NCBI RefSeq assembly: GCF_030272615.1
Contig: NC_081414.1
Span: forward strand, 48,850,501 to 48,910,500
DNA from: Cryptomeria japonica
Taxonomy: Eukaryota; Streptophyta; Pinopsida; Cupressales; Cupressaceae
Direction: 5' to 3'
Length of the DNA stretch: 60,000 bases
Positions 22,297 to 32,322 of the stretch are shown here, in pieces. Position numbers and translations under genes: made by a program. The notes beneath the pieces were generated by a model that made no database searches, had not been told where the DNA came from, and worked only from the letters and a program-made list of their open reading frames with translations. How positions within the stretch are numbered: position 1 is the first letter of the stretch; each line of letters starts with the position of its first letter.

Positions 22297-23980
22297 TGTT
22301 GTTCCCTCGGCATGTGTTGGCATTAATGTCAAAACACAATAAGATGATAATGTGCTCTTGATTGCATCTCCTTTCGCATACTTGTTGATTCACATCTCAT
22401 TAGTATTGGTTTGATAACTCAGTTGATGGTCTCCTCATTACAGTTCTATGACAATCATTTGTTTTGACATACAAGGTTATGGAGGTTATTATAGTGCATA
22501 CTTTTTGCTTCATTTCTGGTGGTTTTGGAAAAAGCATTTATTTATTTTATCTTTGTATGCCCTTGAGCTAGGGCACTTAGAGTAGCTAGGGCTTTTGGTG
22601 ACATGATGGTAGTTTGGAGGTGGTTACCTACAACGTTGAGCATGACATGTAATGGCAGTGACATGTTTTGTTCTCGAGTCTAGATTTGTTAAATAAGTGT
22701 TTTCGTTACCCTAAATACTTGTTTTATTTTGAAAAGGAAAGAAAGGTTTGGTTTGGTGTTTTAGTTTGGGATTTTATTAGCAATATTCAACATATTTTCA
22801 TTATCTGTGGTAACCTTTTCATTTTTCAGGTACAAATGTTGTTTAAAAATAAGGGGTTTCGTTCTGTTAGAGTAAAAATAGTTGCCTTGTTCAATTTGTA
22901 ATTATGTTTCTACTTTAACAAATCTGTAATTCTTGGTTTAGTTTTGCAAACCCTTGGTCGGGTATCTATGGTGAGGTCTTTGTACACCCATATGGGTCTA
23001 TTGGTTTGTAGTGGCAGTTCCTCTAACCCGAGTATGGGTAGTTTTTGCATACCCCGTGTTGTGTTACTGTTACATCTTATGTTAAGGGTTTGTGATAAAA
23101 ACCGTAGTTCGGGTTTGCTCATTGTTTGTTATGAGTTGGGTTTGTTTAAACAGAGCATTATAACCCTAGTTTAGGTTTATGATAGTTTGGGTTATATTGC
23201 TGGGGTTGCATCTGAATATGATGAATAAGAACACATTTTGTTTCTCACTTTTGCAGCTATTTGTCAAGGATCATTTATGATGAAATCAATTTCTTTTCAG
23301 TTTACAAGCAGGGAACACTATTTATGCATTAGATTGAAGGCATTCTTGGCAGAGTGTGTTGTTGTTTCTGAAAGAAGAAATCATTTGATTATTATACTCT
23401 GTATAAGAGTTATTGTTTCTATGGTTTAAAGGCATTATCATTCAAACATTTGAAAACAATTGTAGTATATTGTAATAGAGATTTATTATATTACACCATT
23501 ATGTATACTTCATATATACACAATAATATATTATATATGAACAATTGAGATGTATTGCACTTTTGTTTTTGAATCTCAAGTGATGTGAGATCAAAAAATG
23601 TTGTGAAGTAGAACAAAGATAATACTCTATGTTTCTAAAATAGTGATTTGAAAATGATAATATTTAGCTAGTGAGGCATGATATGTTGTCAGTGAGACAT
23701 AAGAAAGCCAATGAGGCATTGTAAACTTGAATTTTTTTAATTAAGCCAGTGAGGCAATTTGACGAATGGTTTTTATTCCCCTAGAGGGTTTTCCACTCAT
23801 GAAATCTCCTGTGTCAATTTCTGTGATGATGCAAGTCATGTGTTGCTTTCTCATTTCAATTATTTGCTTTACAATACTTCATGTTCAAATCAAAATAAGT
23901 GGATTGAGTAGTTTAAAAGTCATTTTGAATTAACATAACACTGATTCACCCCCCCTCTCAGTGTTATTTGTACTCCAACA
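22297..23980 (+). mobile_element. Solo LTR, copia-type (S3)
   Basis: It begins TGTTGTTCCCTC and ends TACTCCAACA with perfect ATCTA duplications at 22,292-22,296 and 23,981-23,985. G1 leader sequence continues on both sides. Its 1,684 bp carry no PBS or coding domain. It has the GGTTTTTATTCCC...GGGTTTTCCAC block (23,767-23,798) and the strongest terminal hairpin of the set (23,935-23,967). The remaining sequence is non-coding. Confidence 0.92.
23935..23967 (+). other. LTR 3'-end hairpin, S3 (10-bp stem)
   Basis: ATAACACTGA pairs with TCAGTGTTAT across the loop TTCACCCCCCCTC. The stem is perfect over 10 bp, the longest in the window. Confidence 0.7.
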
Positions 23981-23985
23981 ATCTA

Positions 23986-24821
23986 GTGGGGGAACTTCAA
24001 TTGAACCTGGTGTCTACCCATGCGACAGTGACTTATTTAAGAATATTTCCCAGTCCTTGTTAGAGGATTTTTATGCATCTCACACAAGTGTGGTTACTGG
24101 GGAAAACTAGTGGTGTAGATGCACATCACCAAGTAGTTGTAGCTTTCACCTAACTTCTTAATTTATATAGCGAGTTGAAGAGGTATTGCTTGGGTAGTTC
24201 TCTCTCACTTGGCCTTATGGGATACTTGGGAAGTAGGCCCTTCTACCTAAACAAATAAGACAATAACAATTTCTCTTACACCCAAGGTCCAATGGAAGGC
24301 GAGGGGAGAGGAAAGTTTTGTTATTATCTTAGGGATTAAACACAAGAAATGTGCCTAAAGGACAAGACACTTTAAACAAGTTAATATACCCCTAACAAAA
24401 ATGATTTGACCCTAATTAAAATAGAAAAAAAAAGACACACACCTAAATTATCCCTGCAAGCAAATGATTAGTAGTTTCAATGATCACCCCAATCTGCAAG
24501 AAAACTTGTTAGGTTAATTTTAGAAATCCCAAAATGAAATGTGAAAAGGGGCCTTCGACAAGATGATAGAGACAGCTGCACCACTTTGTTAGGTCACAAG
24601 GGGTTAGAAGAAAAGGTAAAATCAAATGCAAAATGAAACCTTAATTGAAAAACAAATGCAGAAAACATAGATGCAATTATACTTAACAAAAACGTGGAAA
24701 GACCCAGGCTGAGAACCCACAACTTGCAAAATCATAGAGACCAAATACACAACAAGATAGATCATTTACATGATAATTAATATCAAATACATGACATGAA
24801 TTGGCATAAACATGATATAGA
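23986..24821 (-). other. G1 leader, piece 2
   Basis: This aligns with G3 42,700-43,430. Shared text includes CTCTCACTTGGCCTTATGGG (24,207), GGGGCCTTCGACAAGA (24,548) and ACAGCTGCACCACTT (24,572). It is non-coding. Its right end ATAGA is the target duplication of the next element. Confidence 0.75.
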
Positions 24822-25515
24822 TGTTGGGAAAATAGGTGTTGTATACCTTGCATAATAATGTTGTAATTGTAATATTTATTTATTATGTGATGTTGCACAT
24901 GGACATGTAACATGTAGAGATTCTTTGGAAATATTCTCAAGACCACTTGATGAGTTGTATTGTAACATTGTAATATTATATTGCATTTATTTAATATTGG
25001 GGAAAAATATTTAAAAAGAGAAAATTTAGTACCCAATATTAAATGTGGGGTGAAGGGGTAGTTAGCACATGGTTTTACTTTATCACTAATTGTTTTTGTG
25101 TGAGCTTGGGTCTATATAAGCAATCACATGTTTAGTGGTTAAGGTTGGTTGGTGGTTTTGGGCTGTCATTGTATTGAGTGATTTGTAGGTTTGTATTTGT
25201 TAAGCATGGCATGGGATGTGTGGATTCATGCTTGGACACATGGGAATGCATAGGAGGGCTTGATTATTCGAAGGTATTCATTGTAACTCTATGTTGCATA
25301 ATGGCTGATTAATACAATAGAGTATGGATGCTTTTGGAGGCTGAATTTTTCATTCATGAGGGTTTTCCTACGATACATCTCGTGTTATCTTGTGGATTAT
25401 CTATTTTGATCTTTGTATTATGGTGATTCCGTAAGCTTGTATGCATGATTTTCTCTCATGGGTTATGTAGGAAATGAATTATTTATATGTGGGTTTAAAG
25501 CATTATTTCCTAGCA
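24822..25515 (+). repeat. LARD 5' LTR
   Basis: It starts TGTTGGGAAAATAGG and ends TTTCCTAGCA. A TATA box CTATATAAG lies at about 25,112-25,120. Confidence 0.85.
25112..25120 (+). promoter_or_regulatory. Putative TATA box, LARD 5' LTR
   Basis: CTATATAAG follows GAGCTTGGGT and is conserved in the 3' LTR at 29,945-29,953. It marks the likely transcription start of the element about 30 bp downstream. Confidence 0.5.
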
Positions 25516-28500
25516 GGTGGTGTTAGAGCTTTCATGGTTGATTTGGAATGATAACCCCGACTTGAGTGGAAGAGGTGCAAAGTGGAAGCCATGGATATGC
25601 ATGAAAGGATTGGGACATTACAAGGTATGGGACACACTTCCAGGTTATTTTATTGCAAATATGAGGGCTTTAGGTTTGCTGTAATGATGGGTTGTTTGCA
25701 GATTTGGGGTTTGGAAAATATTTGGTCAAAAGGGTTTCCTTTGGATGTGCATTTAAATGAGGGTTTTGAAGGGAGTTTGCAAAAATGAACTTGTGGGACA
25801 ATACATACATCACCATTGGATCCAGGCTAGATGAGAAATGAAAATTGATATAAAATTTGCCCTATTTTGATCACTATTGAAAAATTGCAAAATTTTGAGT
25901 TGATCGCTGCGATGGCCATCAATTTTGATCAGGTGTTTACTGAATTAAAAAATATCATTTGTTTCATTGCCCAAATTTTTCACTTGCAAAATAAATTAAA
26001 AAATAATGGGGGGAAAAAAGGTTTTTTGAAAGGTATTTGTATTAAAAAAATAAAAAATAAACAATTTTTTTGCGTGTTTGGGGGGCGGGATTCCCCACCC
26101 CATGGGCCCGTATTGGCAGTCATGGCCTCCAGTACTACACCTAGTACTATCATCTTCATGCCGGTACCAGTTGGTGGGCTTGGGATTACCGACCCTCGAT
26201 CCAATGGACCCATTGACGAGACTAGCTCATGGCAGGATAAAATCCTCCACATTAAAAACATAAAAATTAAATGCCATTTAAAATATTAAAAATCCGCCTT
26301 TTATTATTAATATTTTTTATTAAATGTTTTTAATTAAATAGATTATTAAATTAATTTCCACAGTTGGGTTGGAGGATGTGTGTGGGGTCCAACCAGTGGG
26401 CCCTACCCATAATTTTTATGTTTAAAAAACTTTTGGAAATGGAATTAAATCAGATTGAAAAAGTTTTGAGGTCCATGTGTTGCTTGTATAGCTAAATTGG
26501 ATGTTTTCTTCCAACTGGCATAACTTTCACCCGGGATGTCAAATTTTGGACTTCTTATACTCGTTGGAAATCTAATTCTAAGCACTACAATTTGGTATAG
26601 GTTTGGTTCCCCAATTTTTCCATTTTGACATGTTTTTGGATCTCAGAAGCCAAATGTTCTCCTTTTCACAATTTTTGGTCATAAATTTTGCATATGAAAT
26701 CAAATTTTGGATTTCAAATAGGTGTTGGAGAGTATGTTCAGTTGAATACAACGTGGTGTTATTATTTTACTATTTTGATGAGTATGGAGAGTGGTATATT
26801 TGTTTGATCACTTGTAGGTGCTTGAGATTCTGGGTGTGAGTGTGAGTGCATCTAGATGAGTCATGAGGGAAAACCTTGAGGGAGTACATGTTTTTTATGA
26901 TATATTTATGATGCTACAACTGATTATCAGATTTGGTGCTCCTTGATATAGGTCTATAGGTGTTTTTCAGAGTTGGACTTTGCTGGTGATAGGTACACAA
27001 GTTGTCTTCGGTTTGAGGACATGGTTTGAGACTTGGAGTTTCATGTGGGTGATAGTTGAGTGTAGGTACAACTTTGGTTATGATTATGGTGTCATAGATA
27101 TGTAGGTACATGTTTTGCATTGACATGACATAGTCATGTTTGTGGTGATTTGGTTTAATGTTAGGAGGTTGTTCTTATCTCCTTGATACTTATTTAGTTC
27201 CTTGACTATGGTACATGGTTTTGAACATGTTTGGCGAATCAGATCGGATGTTGATTTGGTATTTGAGTCATTATGGTCTACAGGATTATTCCCTTTGATA
27301 TCTCAGTTTGTAGTTTACTAATGTGATGATGGGTTTTCATATTTCAGTGTTTGACCTATGAGTTATGCAGTTGCAAGGGCTGATCACCTATTCAATTTTA
27401 GTGGGATGGCTCAGATATGGACTGTCTATATCCACCAGGTTTGATTCATTGTGGTGCATACTTGTTAGTTGACCTTGTTTGTGGTGATTAGTGCATTGGT
27501 ATGTTTGTTTTGAGATGAGAGGATGGATGATGTTTATAGTACCTAGGTAGTTGGTGTTGGGACTTGTATCATGTGGTTTATCATGATGTCATAATAGCTT
27601 GGTTATTTATTAGTTGCACTTTCATTGGGAGCTTTTGACAGTGATGTATTGGTGGTGTAGGATTGATTCCTAATTGGTGTTTTGTTGGCAGTTGCATGTA
27701 TCTTCTTTGATTGGAGTTCATGGTTATACTTGATGTTATTGACTTTTCAGTGGTATGTGTGTAGACTTGGATGTTCTTCATGTAGGAGATATTTATCATG
27801 ATGCCATGTGTGACTCGGTATCATGACTCAGTGGAAATTGTTGGCAGGGATGTGTATTGAGAATTGGATCTTAGTGTACATATGTTGGAGGAGCTCTTGA
27901 TCCTATTATTATAGAGGGTCTTTCACATTTGTAGGTGCACTTGTAGGAGATGGTGATCTTCATGATATTTGAGGATGTTTACATCTTGAGGGCTCAAAGA
28001 GTCCCTGGTTGAGGTGTGGTTTATGCTTTAATTTGACATGTTATCCTTGTTTGATAGGATGATTGTTGTTATGTCATGATATACTCTTGATTTCACATTA
28101 GAGTTATGACATGTTACAGTTATTTGATATGTTCATATGGAGCATGCTATCTCATTGGAGGGGATGATTAGATCATGTTGTCATGTTTAAGTTCTTGATT
28201 TAGCTATTGGATATTTGACATTGATTTTGGTTGGCTCTCTTTGTATTGAGTGTATGATAATTTGCTTGATACTTCATGATTGTTCTATGTGTTTCATTTG
28301 GAGTTTGTCATGGATTGATCAGTTAAATGTTCTCATGGATACATTGAGATGTAGGTGATACTAGTATTCTCTTTTGATTAGAGACATGTGTTGGGACGAT
28401 TGGTTGTTTCAGCAGGAAAGCCAATGAGCATTCACTTGGTATATAATTGAGAGGAGATTGTTCTTAGTGTGAGTCACGATGACTTGGATAGCTTGATGAT

Positions 28501-29627
28501 CATTCTCATTCCCCACTCTTGGTCTACTCAGCAGTTTACTACTTGAGAGGTATTGCCCATTATTTCCTTTCAGGTGAATTATGTTTATGCTTCTCTTTCA
28601 TAGATATGGATCTTGAGCTATGGAGATGTTTAGATCCTAGAGGCTTCATTTGAGAGATGTATAGCATTGGTTATCTCCTTATGCATATGGTTTGATATTA
28701 TGATATCATTATGAGAATGTTAGGATATGGTTTAGTGGGCTGATTTCATTCATTGGGAATAGTTATTATGAGTTTAACCTTCTTGGTTATGGGAGGCTTA
28801 CATCCATGTTGGCATTACATGATACTTATGTTTGTTTGATCTAAGAGATTGAACATGGTTTTGGGTGTTGTTTTGGCTTCTCTTTTGTGGTGTTTTGGAG
28901 AGGATCATACTTGACACAATGTTGCTTATTTGAGGTGTTGGTAGAAGGATAGGTTATGTTTTACAAGTTGTCTCTTTTCATTCTATGTATTCTCTCTTGT
29001 TTGGGAGGATGGTGACATATTGTGGGAGAGTATGCAATAGTTGGGTTGCATGCGTGGATCATTGTGATTATTCTTAGTACTACATGTTTTGATTTACTTA
29101 TCACACCTTGATGTGAGTAGTTATTGATAGACTTGATATGATTTGAGCTTCATTTTAGATTTGGTATTACCCATGCAATGGGAGTTCTTGGATATGTATG
29201 CAATTCATTGACATGTTTTGATACATGGCACTTGATTGCAGTTTATGGGTTGTATGATATTGGCATGAGTTTATTGATATTATTTATACCTTAAATGGTT
29301 GGATGTATTGACATATGTTGTGGATGCCATTTCTTATCATTTGGCTTTTTAATTTATGACAACAACTTGGAGCCTTTGTTATCACATGGATTTTATGCTT
29401 GTGTTCATGGATTAGTGCATCTTCACATTGGTTTGTTCCTTTTCCTCCATAGGTGGCATGTTGGAGGATGAGAGGAGTTATTTCTTGAGATGGTGGTCAC
29501 TTGGTTTTATTGCAGGTATCTTGATGGATAATGAAAGCATGTTGGAGATTCATTTGGCTATATGTATGGCTATGATGATGTATTTCATTGATTGACCTTT
29601 ATGCAATGCATACAACAAGTGGGAAAA
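25516..29627 (+). other. LARD internal region, non-coding, G/T-rich
   Basis: There is no gag or pol motif in any frame. The longest open stretch (25,867-26,289, 140 codons) has Lys/Ile-rich text and no recognised domain, and is probably chance. From about 26,900 to 29,600 the plus strand is strongly rich in T and G and poor in C and A, with many stops. A GGCATAACTTTCACCCGGG segment (26,518) and a GC-rich block (26,080-26,230) stand out from the rest. Confidence 0.7.
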
Positions 29628-30347
29628 TCTTGGGAAAATAGGTGTTGTACACCTTGCATAATAATGTTGTAATTGTAATATTTATTTATTATGTGATGTT
29701 GCACATGGACGTGTAACACGTAGAGATTACTTGGGAGTATTCTCGAGGCCACTTGATGAGTTGTATTGTAACATTGTAATATTATATTGTATTTATTTAA
29801 ACTGGGGAAAAATATTTAAAAAGAGAAAAATTAGTACCCAATATTAAATATGGGGTCAAGGGGTAGTTAGCACATGGTTTTGTCACATGGTTTTGTGGCA
29901 CATGGTTTTACTTTACCACTAATTTTTTTTGTATGAGCTTGGGTCTATATAAGCAAGCACATGTTTAATGGTTAAGGTTAGCTGGTGGTTTTGGGCTGTC
30001 ATTGTATTGAGTCCTTTGGAGGTTTGCATTTGTGAAGCATGGCATTGGATGCGTGGATTCATGCTTGGACACATGGGAATGCATAGGAGGGCTTGATGAT
30101 TTGAAGGTATTCATTGTAACTCTATGTTGTGTAATGGCTGATTAATACAATGGAGTATGGATACTTTTGGAGGCTGGGGTTTTCCCTCATGAGGGTTTTC
30201 CCAGGATATATCTTGTGTTATCTCGTGGCTTATCTATTTTGATCTTTGCATTATGGTGATTCTGTAAGCTTGTATGCATGCTTTTCTCTCATGGGTTATG
30301 TAGGAAATAATTATTTGTATGTGGGTTTAAAGCATTATCCCCTAACA
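29628..30347 (+). repeat. LARD 3' LTR
   Basis: The start is TCTTGGGAAAATAGG (TG changed to TC) and the end is CCCCTAACA. It is about 26 bp longer than the 5' LTR because CACATGGTTTTGT is present in three tandem copies near 29,871-29,908. The shared TATA box is at 29,945-29,953. Confidence 0.85.
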
Positions 30348-30352
30348 ATAAA

Positions 30353-30448
30353 AGATCAGGTACACAACTCTATTACATGCATACGCAAAAATATAGAACA
30401 CAAATGCAATAAAATGAAGCACAAACACAAAATAAATTGAATAATACC
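30353..30448 (-). other. G1 leader, piece 3
   Basis: This is a short non-coding piece similar to G3 43,430-43,520 (ACATGCATACGCAA against TGTACATACGCAA). Its right end ATACC (30,444-30,448) is the left target duplication of G3. Confidence 0.6.
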
Positions 30449-30791
30449 TATATATGGTGAAAAGTGATTAATGAAAACAACAATATTGAAAGACTAACAC
30501 AGATCCAACCACAAAACCCTAGCCCAACAATGAAAATGATCCACCATACACAAATGAAGATACCTAAGACCATACAAATAAACAAAATAAAACAAGATAT
30601 ACCATTCACATGTCTAATAGGGTTTCAATCTCCATTGTCTCCTATCTCCATTGATCTTGTTTGGTATATTTTCTCTCAGATTGTATGTGTGCACAAGAGC
30701 TCAACAAAGAATGGAAATGTGGTTGATAGCTTGATTGCAAAAAGGCTTAACTGACACAATCATTAGAGTTGATAATGAAGAGGGCATCCTC

Positions 30792-30800
30792 TTATATAGA
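30792..30800 (-). promoter_or_regulatory. Putative TATA box in G3 3' LTR
   Basis: The minus strand reads TCTATATAAG, conserved at 44,170-44,178 in the 5' LTR and as TTTATATAAG near 45,197-45,206 in the G1 5' LTR. It lies downstream of the AT-palindrome array, fitting a U3 enhancer plus core promoter layout. Confidence 0.55.
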
Positions 30801-30954
30801 GAACACTGTAAGAAATGGAGGGATAAGATTAAGAGGTGTAAAGATAAATGGTCGGCTAGGATTAAAGGGTAGGTAGAGGAAATAATTAAATGATAAAGGG
30901 GGTAGGTAAGAGAAGAATTAAGAGATGGATGGAATGTATCATGGGTAGAAAAAG

Positions 30955-31193
30955 CTAATTAATTAATTAATTAAATAAATATTTATTTAATTAATAGAGG
31001 AAGTGGGATCAATTAAATAAATAAAATATTTATTTAATTTAGGAAAGGAAAATTTAAATAAATAAAAGTATTTATTTAAATGAGGAAAGTCTTAGAAGAT
31101 GATTAATGAATTAATTAAATAAATAAGAATTTATTTAATTAATAGAAGACTTAGGATAAAATAATTAAATAAATAAAAATATTTATTTAATTA
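30955..31193. repeat. Five AT-palindrome blocks in gypsy U3
   Basis: Blocks of the form AATTAAATAAATA...TATTTATTTAATT are centred near 30,975, 31,026, 31,066, 31,122 and 31,177, spaced 40-56 bp. They are separated by GAGGAAAG-like purine spacers. The array is repeated in 44,330-44,565 and 45,360-45,596. Confidence 0.8.
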
Positions 31194-31218
31194 GACATGA
31201 CAATTTTAGGTGTCTATA

Positions 31219-31235
31219 TTTTGCCCCTCTTTGAG
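31219..31235 (-). other. G3 polypurine tract
   Basis: The minus strand reads CTCAAAGAGGGGCAAAA directly before the LTR start. It primes plus-strand DNA synthesis in LTR elements. It fixes this LTR as the 3' LTR of G3. Confidence 0.75.
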
Positions 31236-31618
31236 ACAATGCAACTTGTCACGTTGGATCAAAGAAGATAAGATAAACTAATACAAAGTTGTCCCAAGAC
31301 GGGAATGATATGCCCCCTTGAGAGATTGGATGAAAATGTTTGAAAAGATTGCAGACAATCTCTCGATAAGAAAGAAAGGATAGAAAGGAACTGACAAGAT
31401 AGGGTGACAAGGTCACGTAGGAAAAAGAGACTAACACGAGAGACTGGGGTTAAGTAGTCTATATGATAGGGCCACAAGGAAAACATCCTCATTTACATCC
31501 ACACACTTAAGAGATCAGAGTATAGAGAGAGAGCTTAGAGCAGTTAGCAATGATGGATAGAGTTCACAGGTTCGATCGAGTCCGATGATATCAGAGACCA
31601 GACAATATGGGTGAGCCG

Positions 31619-32322
31619 GTAAGTACCTCAAAGCCTCTTTGTACATTTTTACATTTATTGCTGTCATTAATGCATTTTAGGGTAGATAAACAAAAATGTG
31701 AAATCGGTATTTTTCACTGCGAATGTATCTAAGCAAGTGCCAAGCATGTCTAGGTAGGATAGGTGTGTTTAGGTTTGGTTTGGTCGTGTCTGCGAATGTA
31801 ATCACATCTAGGTTTAATAGGTACCCATCTATGTGTAGAAGGCATGTCTATGTCATAAAGGCATTTTTATGAAAGACAAGCTCATCTGTGTAGGACAGTA
31901 GCGCGTCTGTGATGTACATGTACGTCTAGGGCAAGCAAGCACGTCTGGGTTGATGAAAACCATGTTTGCATTGTAAAAACATGTTTGTGTCTAAGTAGGC
32001 TCAAATCGACAGTTCTGTGATGATCATATGTTGTCGATTGGATAAGCTGCTGAGAGGATACACTCAAGCAGGTGCCCTAGGGAGACAAACTAAGAGATAG
32101 GCTAGAATTGACAATTTTGTGATGAACATACATTGCCAATTGGATAAGCTACTAAGAGGATTCACTCAAAAATTGCCTCTAAATAAGATCAAGTGCAATG
32201 TGATGAACATATACACTAGGATGCAGTGCCATGTGATAAAAATAAGCACTAGGATAGAAGTAGCACTATGTGGTAGACATGAGTACCTCTAGGATTGACA
32301 TGATTGGTTTGCTTGGATGCAG
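31619..32322 (+). other. Predicted intron of the PMD pseudogene
   Basis: GT at 31,619 (CCG|GTAAGTACC) and AG at 32,322 (GATGCAG|GTG) bound 704 bp. Splicing keeps the frame (GEP|VYLPQ). The intron holds many ACGTCTG/CATGTCTA-like short units at 31,740-31,990 and an ~80-bp tandem duplication. Confidence 0.6.
31999..32180. repeat. ~80-bp direct duplication in PMD intron
   Basis: Copy one (31,999-32,078) and copy two (32,100-32,180) both run GGCT...TCTGTGATGA..CATA..TTG.C.ATTGGATAAGCT.CT.AGAGGAT.CACTCAA...TGCC. They are about 80% alike by eye. Confidence 0.75.

Larger units (their letters stand above)
24822..30347 (+). mobile_element. Non-coding LTR retrotransposon (LARD-type)
   Basis: Two LTRs, 24,822-25,515 (694 bp) and 29,628-30,347 (720 bp), flank about 4.1 kb with no retroviral domain. 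By hand the first ~180 bp of the LTRs differ at about 13 sites, mostly transitions. A PBS-like TGGTGTTAGAGCT (25,518-25,530) differs by two transitions from the initiator-Met type TGGTATCAGAGCT, and AAGTGGGAAAAT precedes the 3' LTR. Flanks are ATAGA and ATAAA (one mismatch). G1 leader resumes after it. The features fit a large retrotransposon derivative that would need proteins from a copia-type partner. Confidence 0.85.
30449..31218 (-). repeat. G3 3' LTR
   Basis: This is the 3' LTR because on its right lies AAAGAGGGGCAAAA (minus strand), a polypurine tract. The left end has TA in place of TG. It contains five AT-rich palindromic blocks (30,955-31,193) and a minus-strand CTATATAAG box at about 30,792-30,800. 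Near 30,635-30,650 a TCTCCATTGTCTCCTA unit is duplicated relative to the 5' LTR. Confidence 0.88.

Noticed and set aside
25867-26289. 140-codon plus-strand open frame in the LARD
   Set aside because: No recognised domain, low-complexity Lys/Ile composition, and the region is AT-rich; most likely chance.
30955-31193. CRISPR-like array because of regular repeats
   Set aside because: The units are AT palindromes conserved in three LTRs with non-unique spacers; this is plant retrotransposon U3 DNA.
30449-31218. Assignment of this LTR as the G1 5' LTR
   Set aside because: A polypurine tract lies on its right, no PBS lies on its left, and ATACC duplications pair it with 43,843-44,586, so it is the G3 3' LTR.
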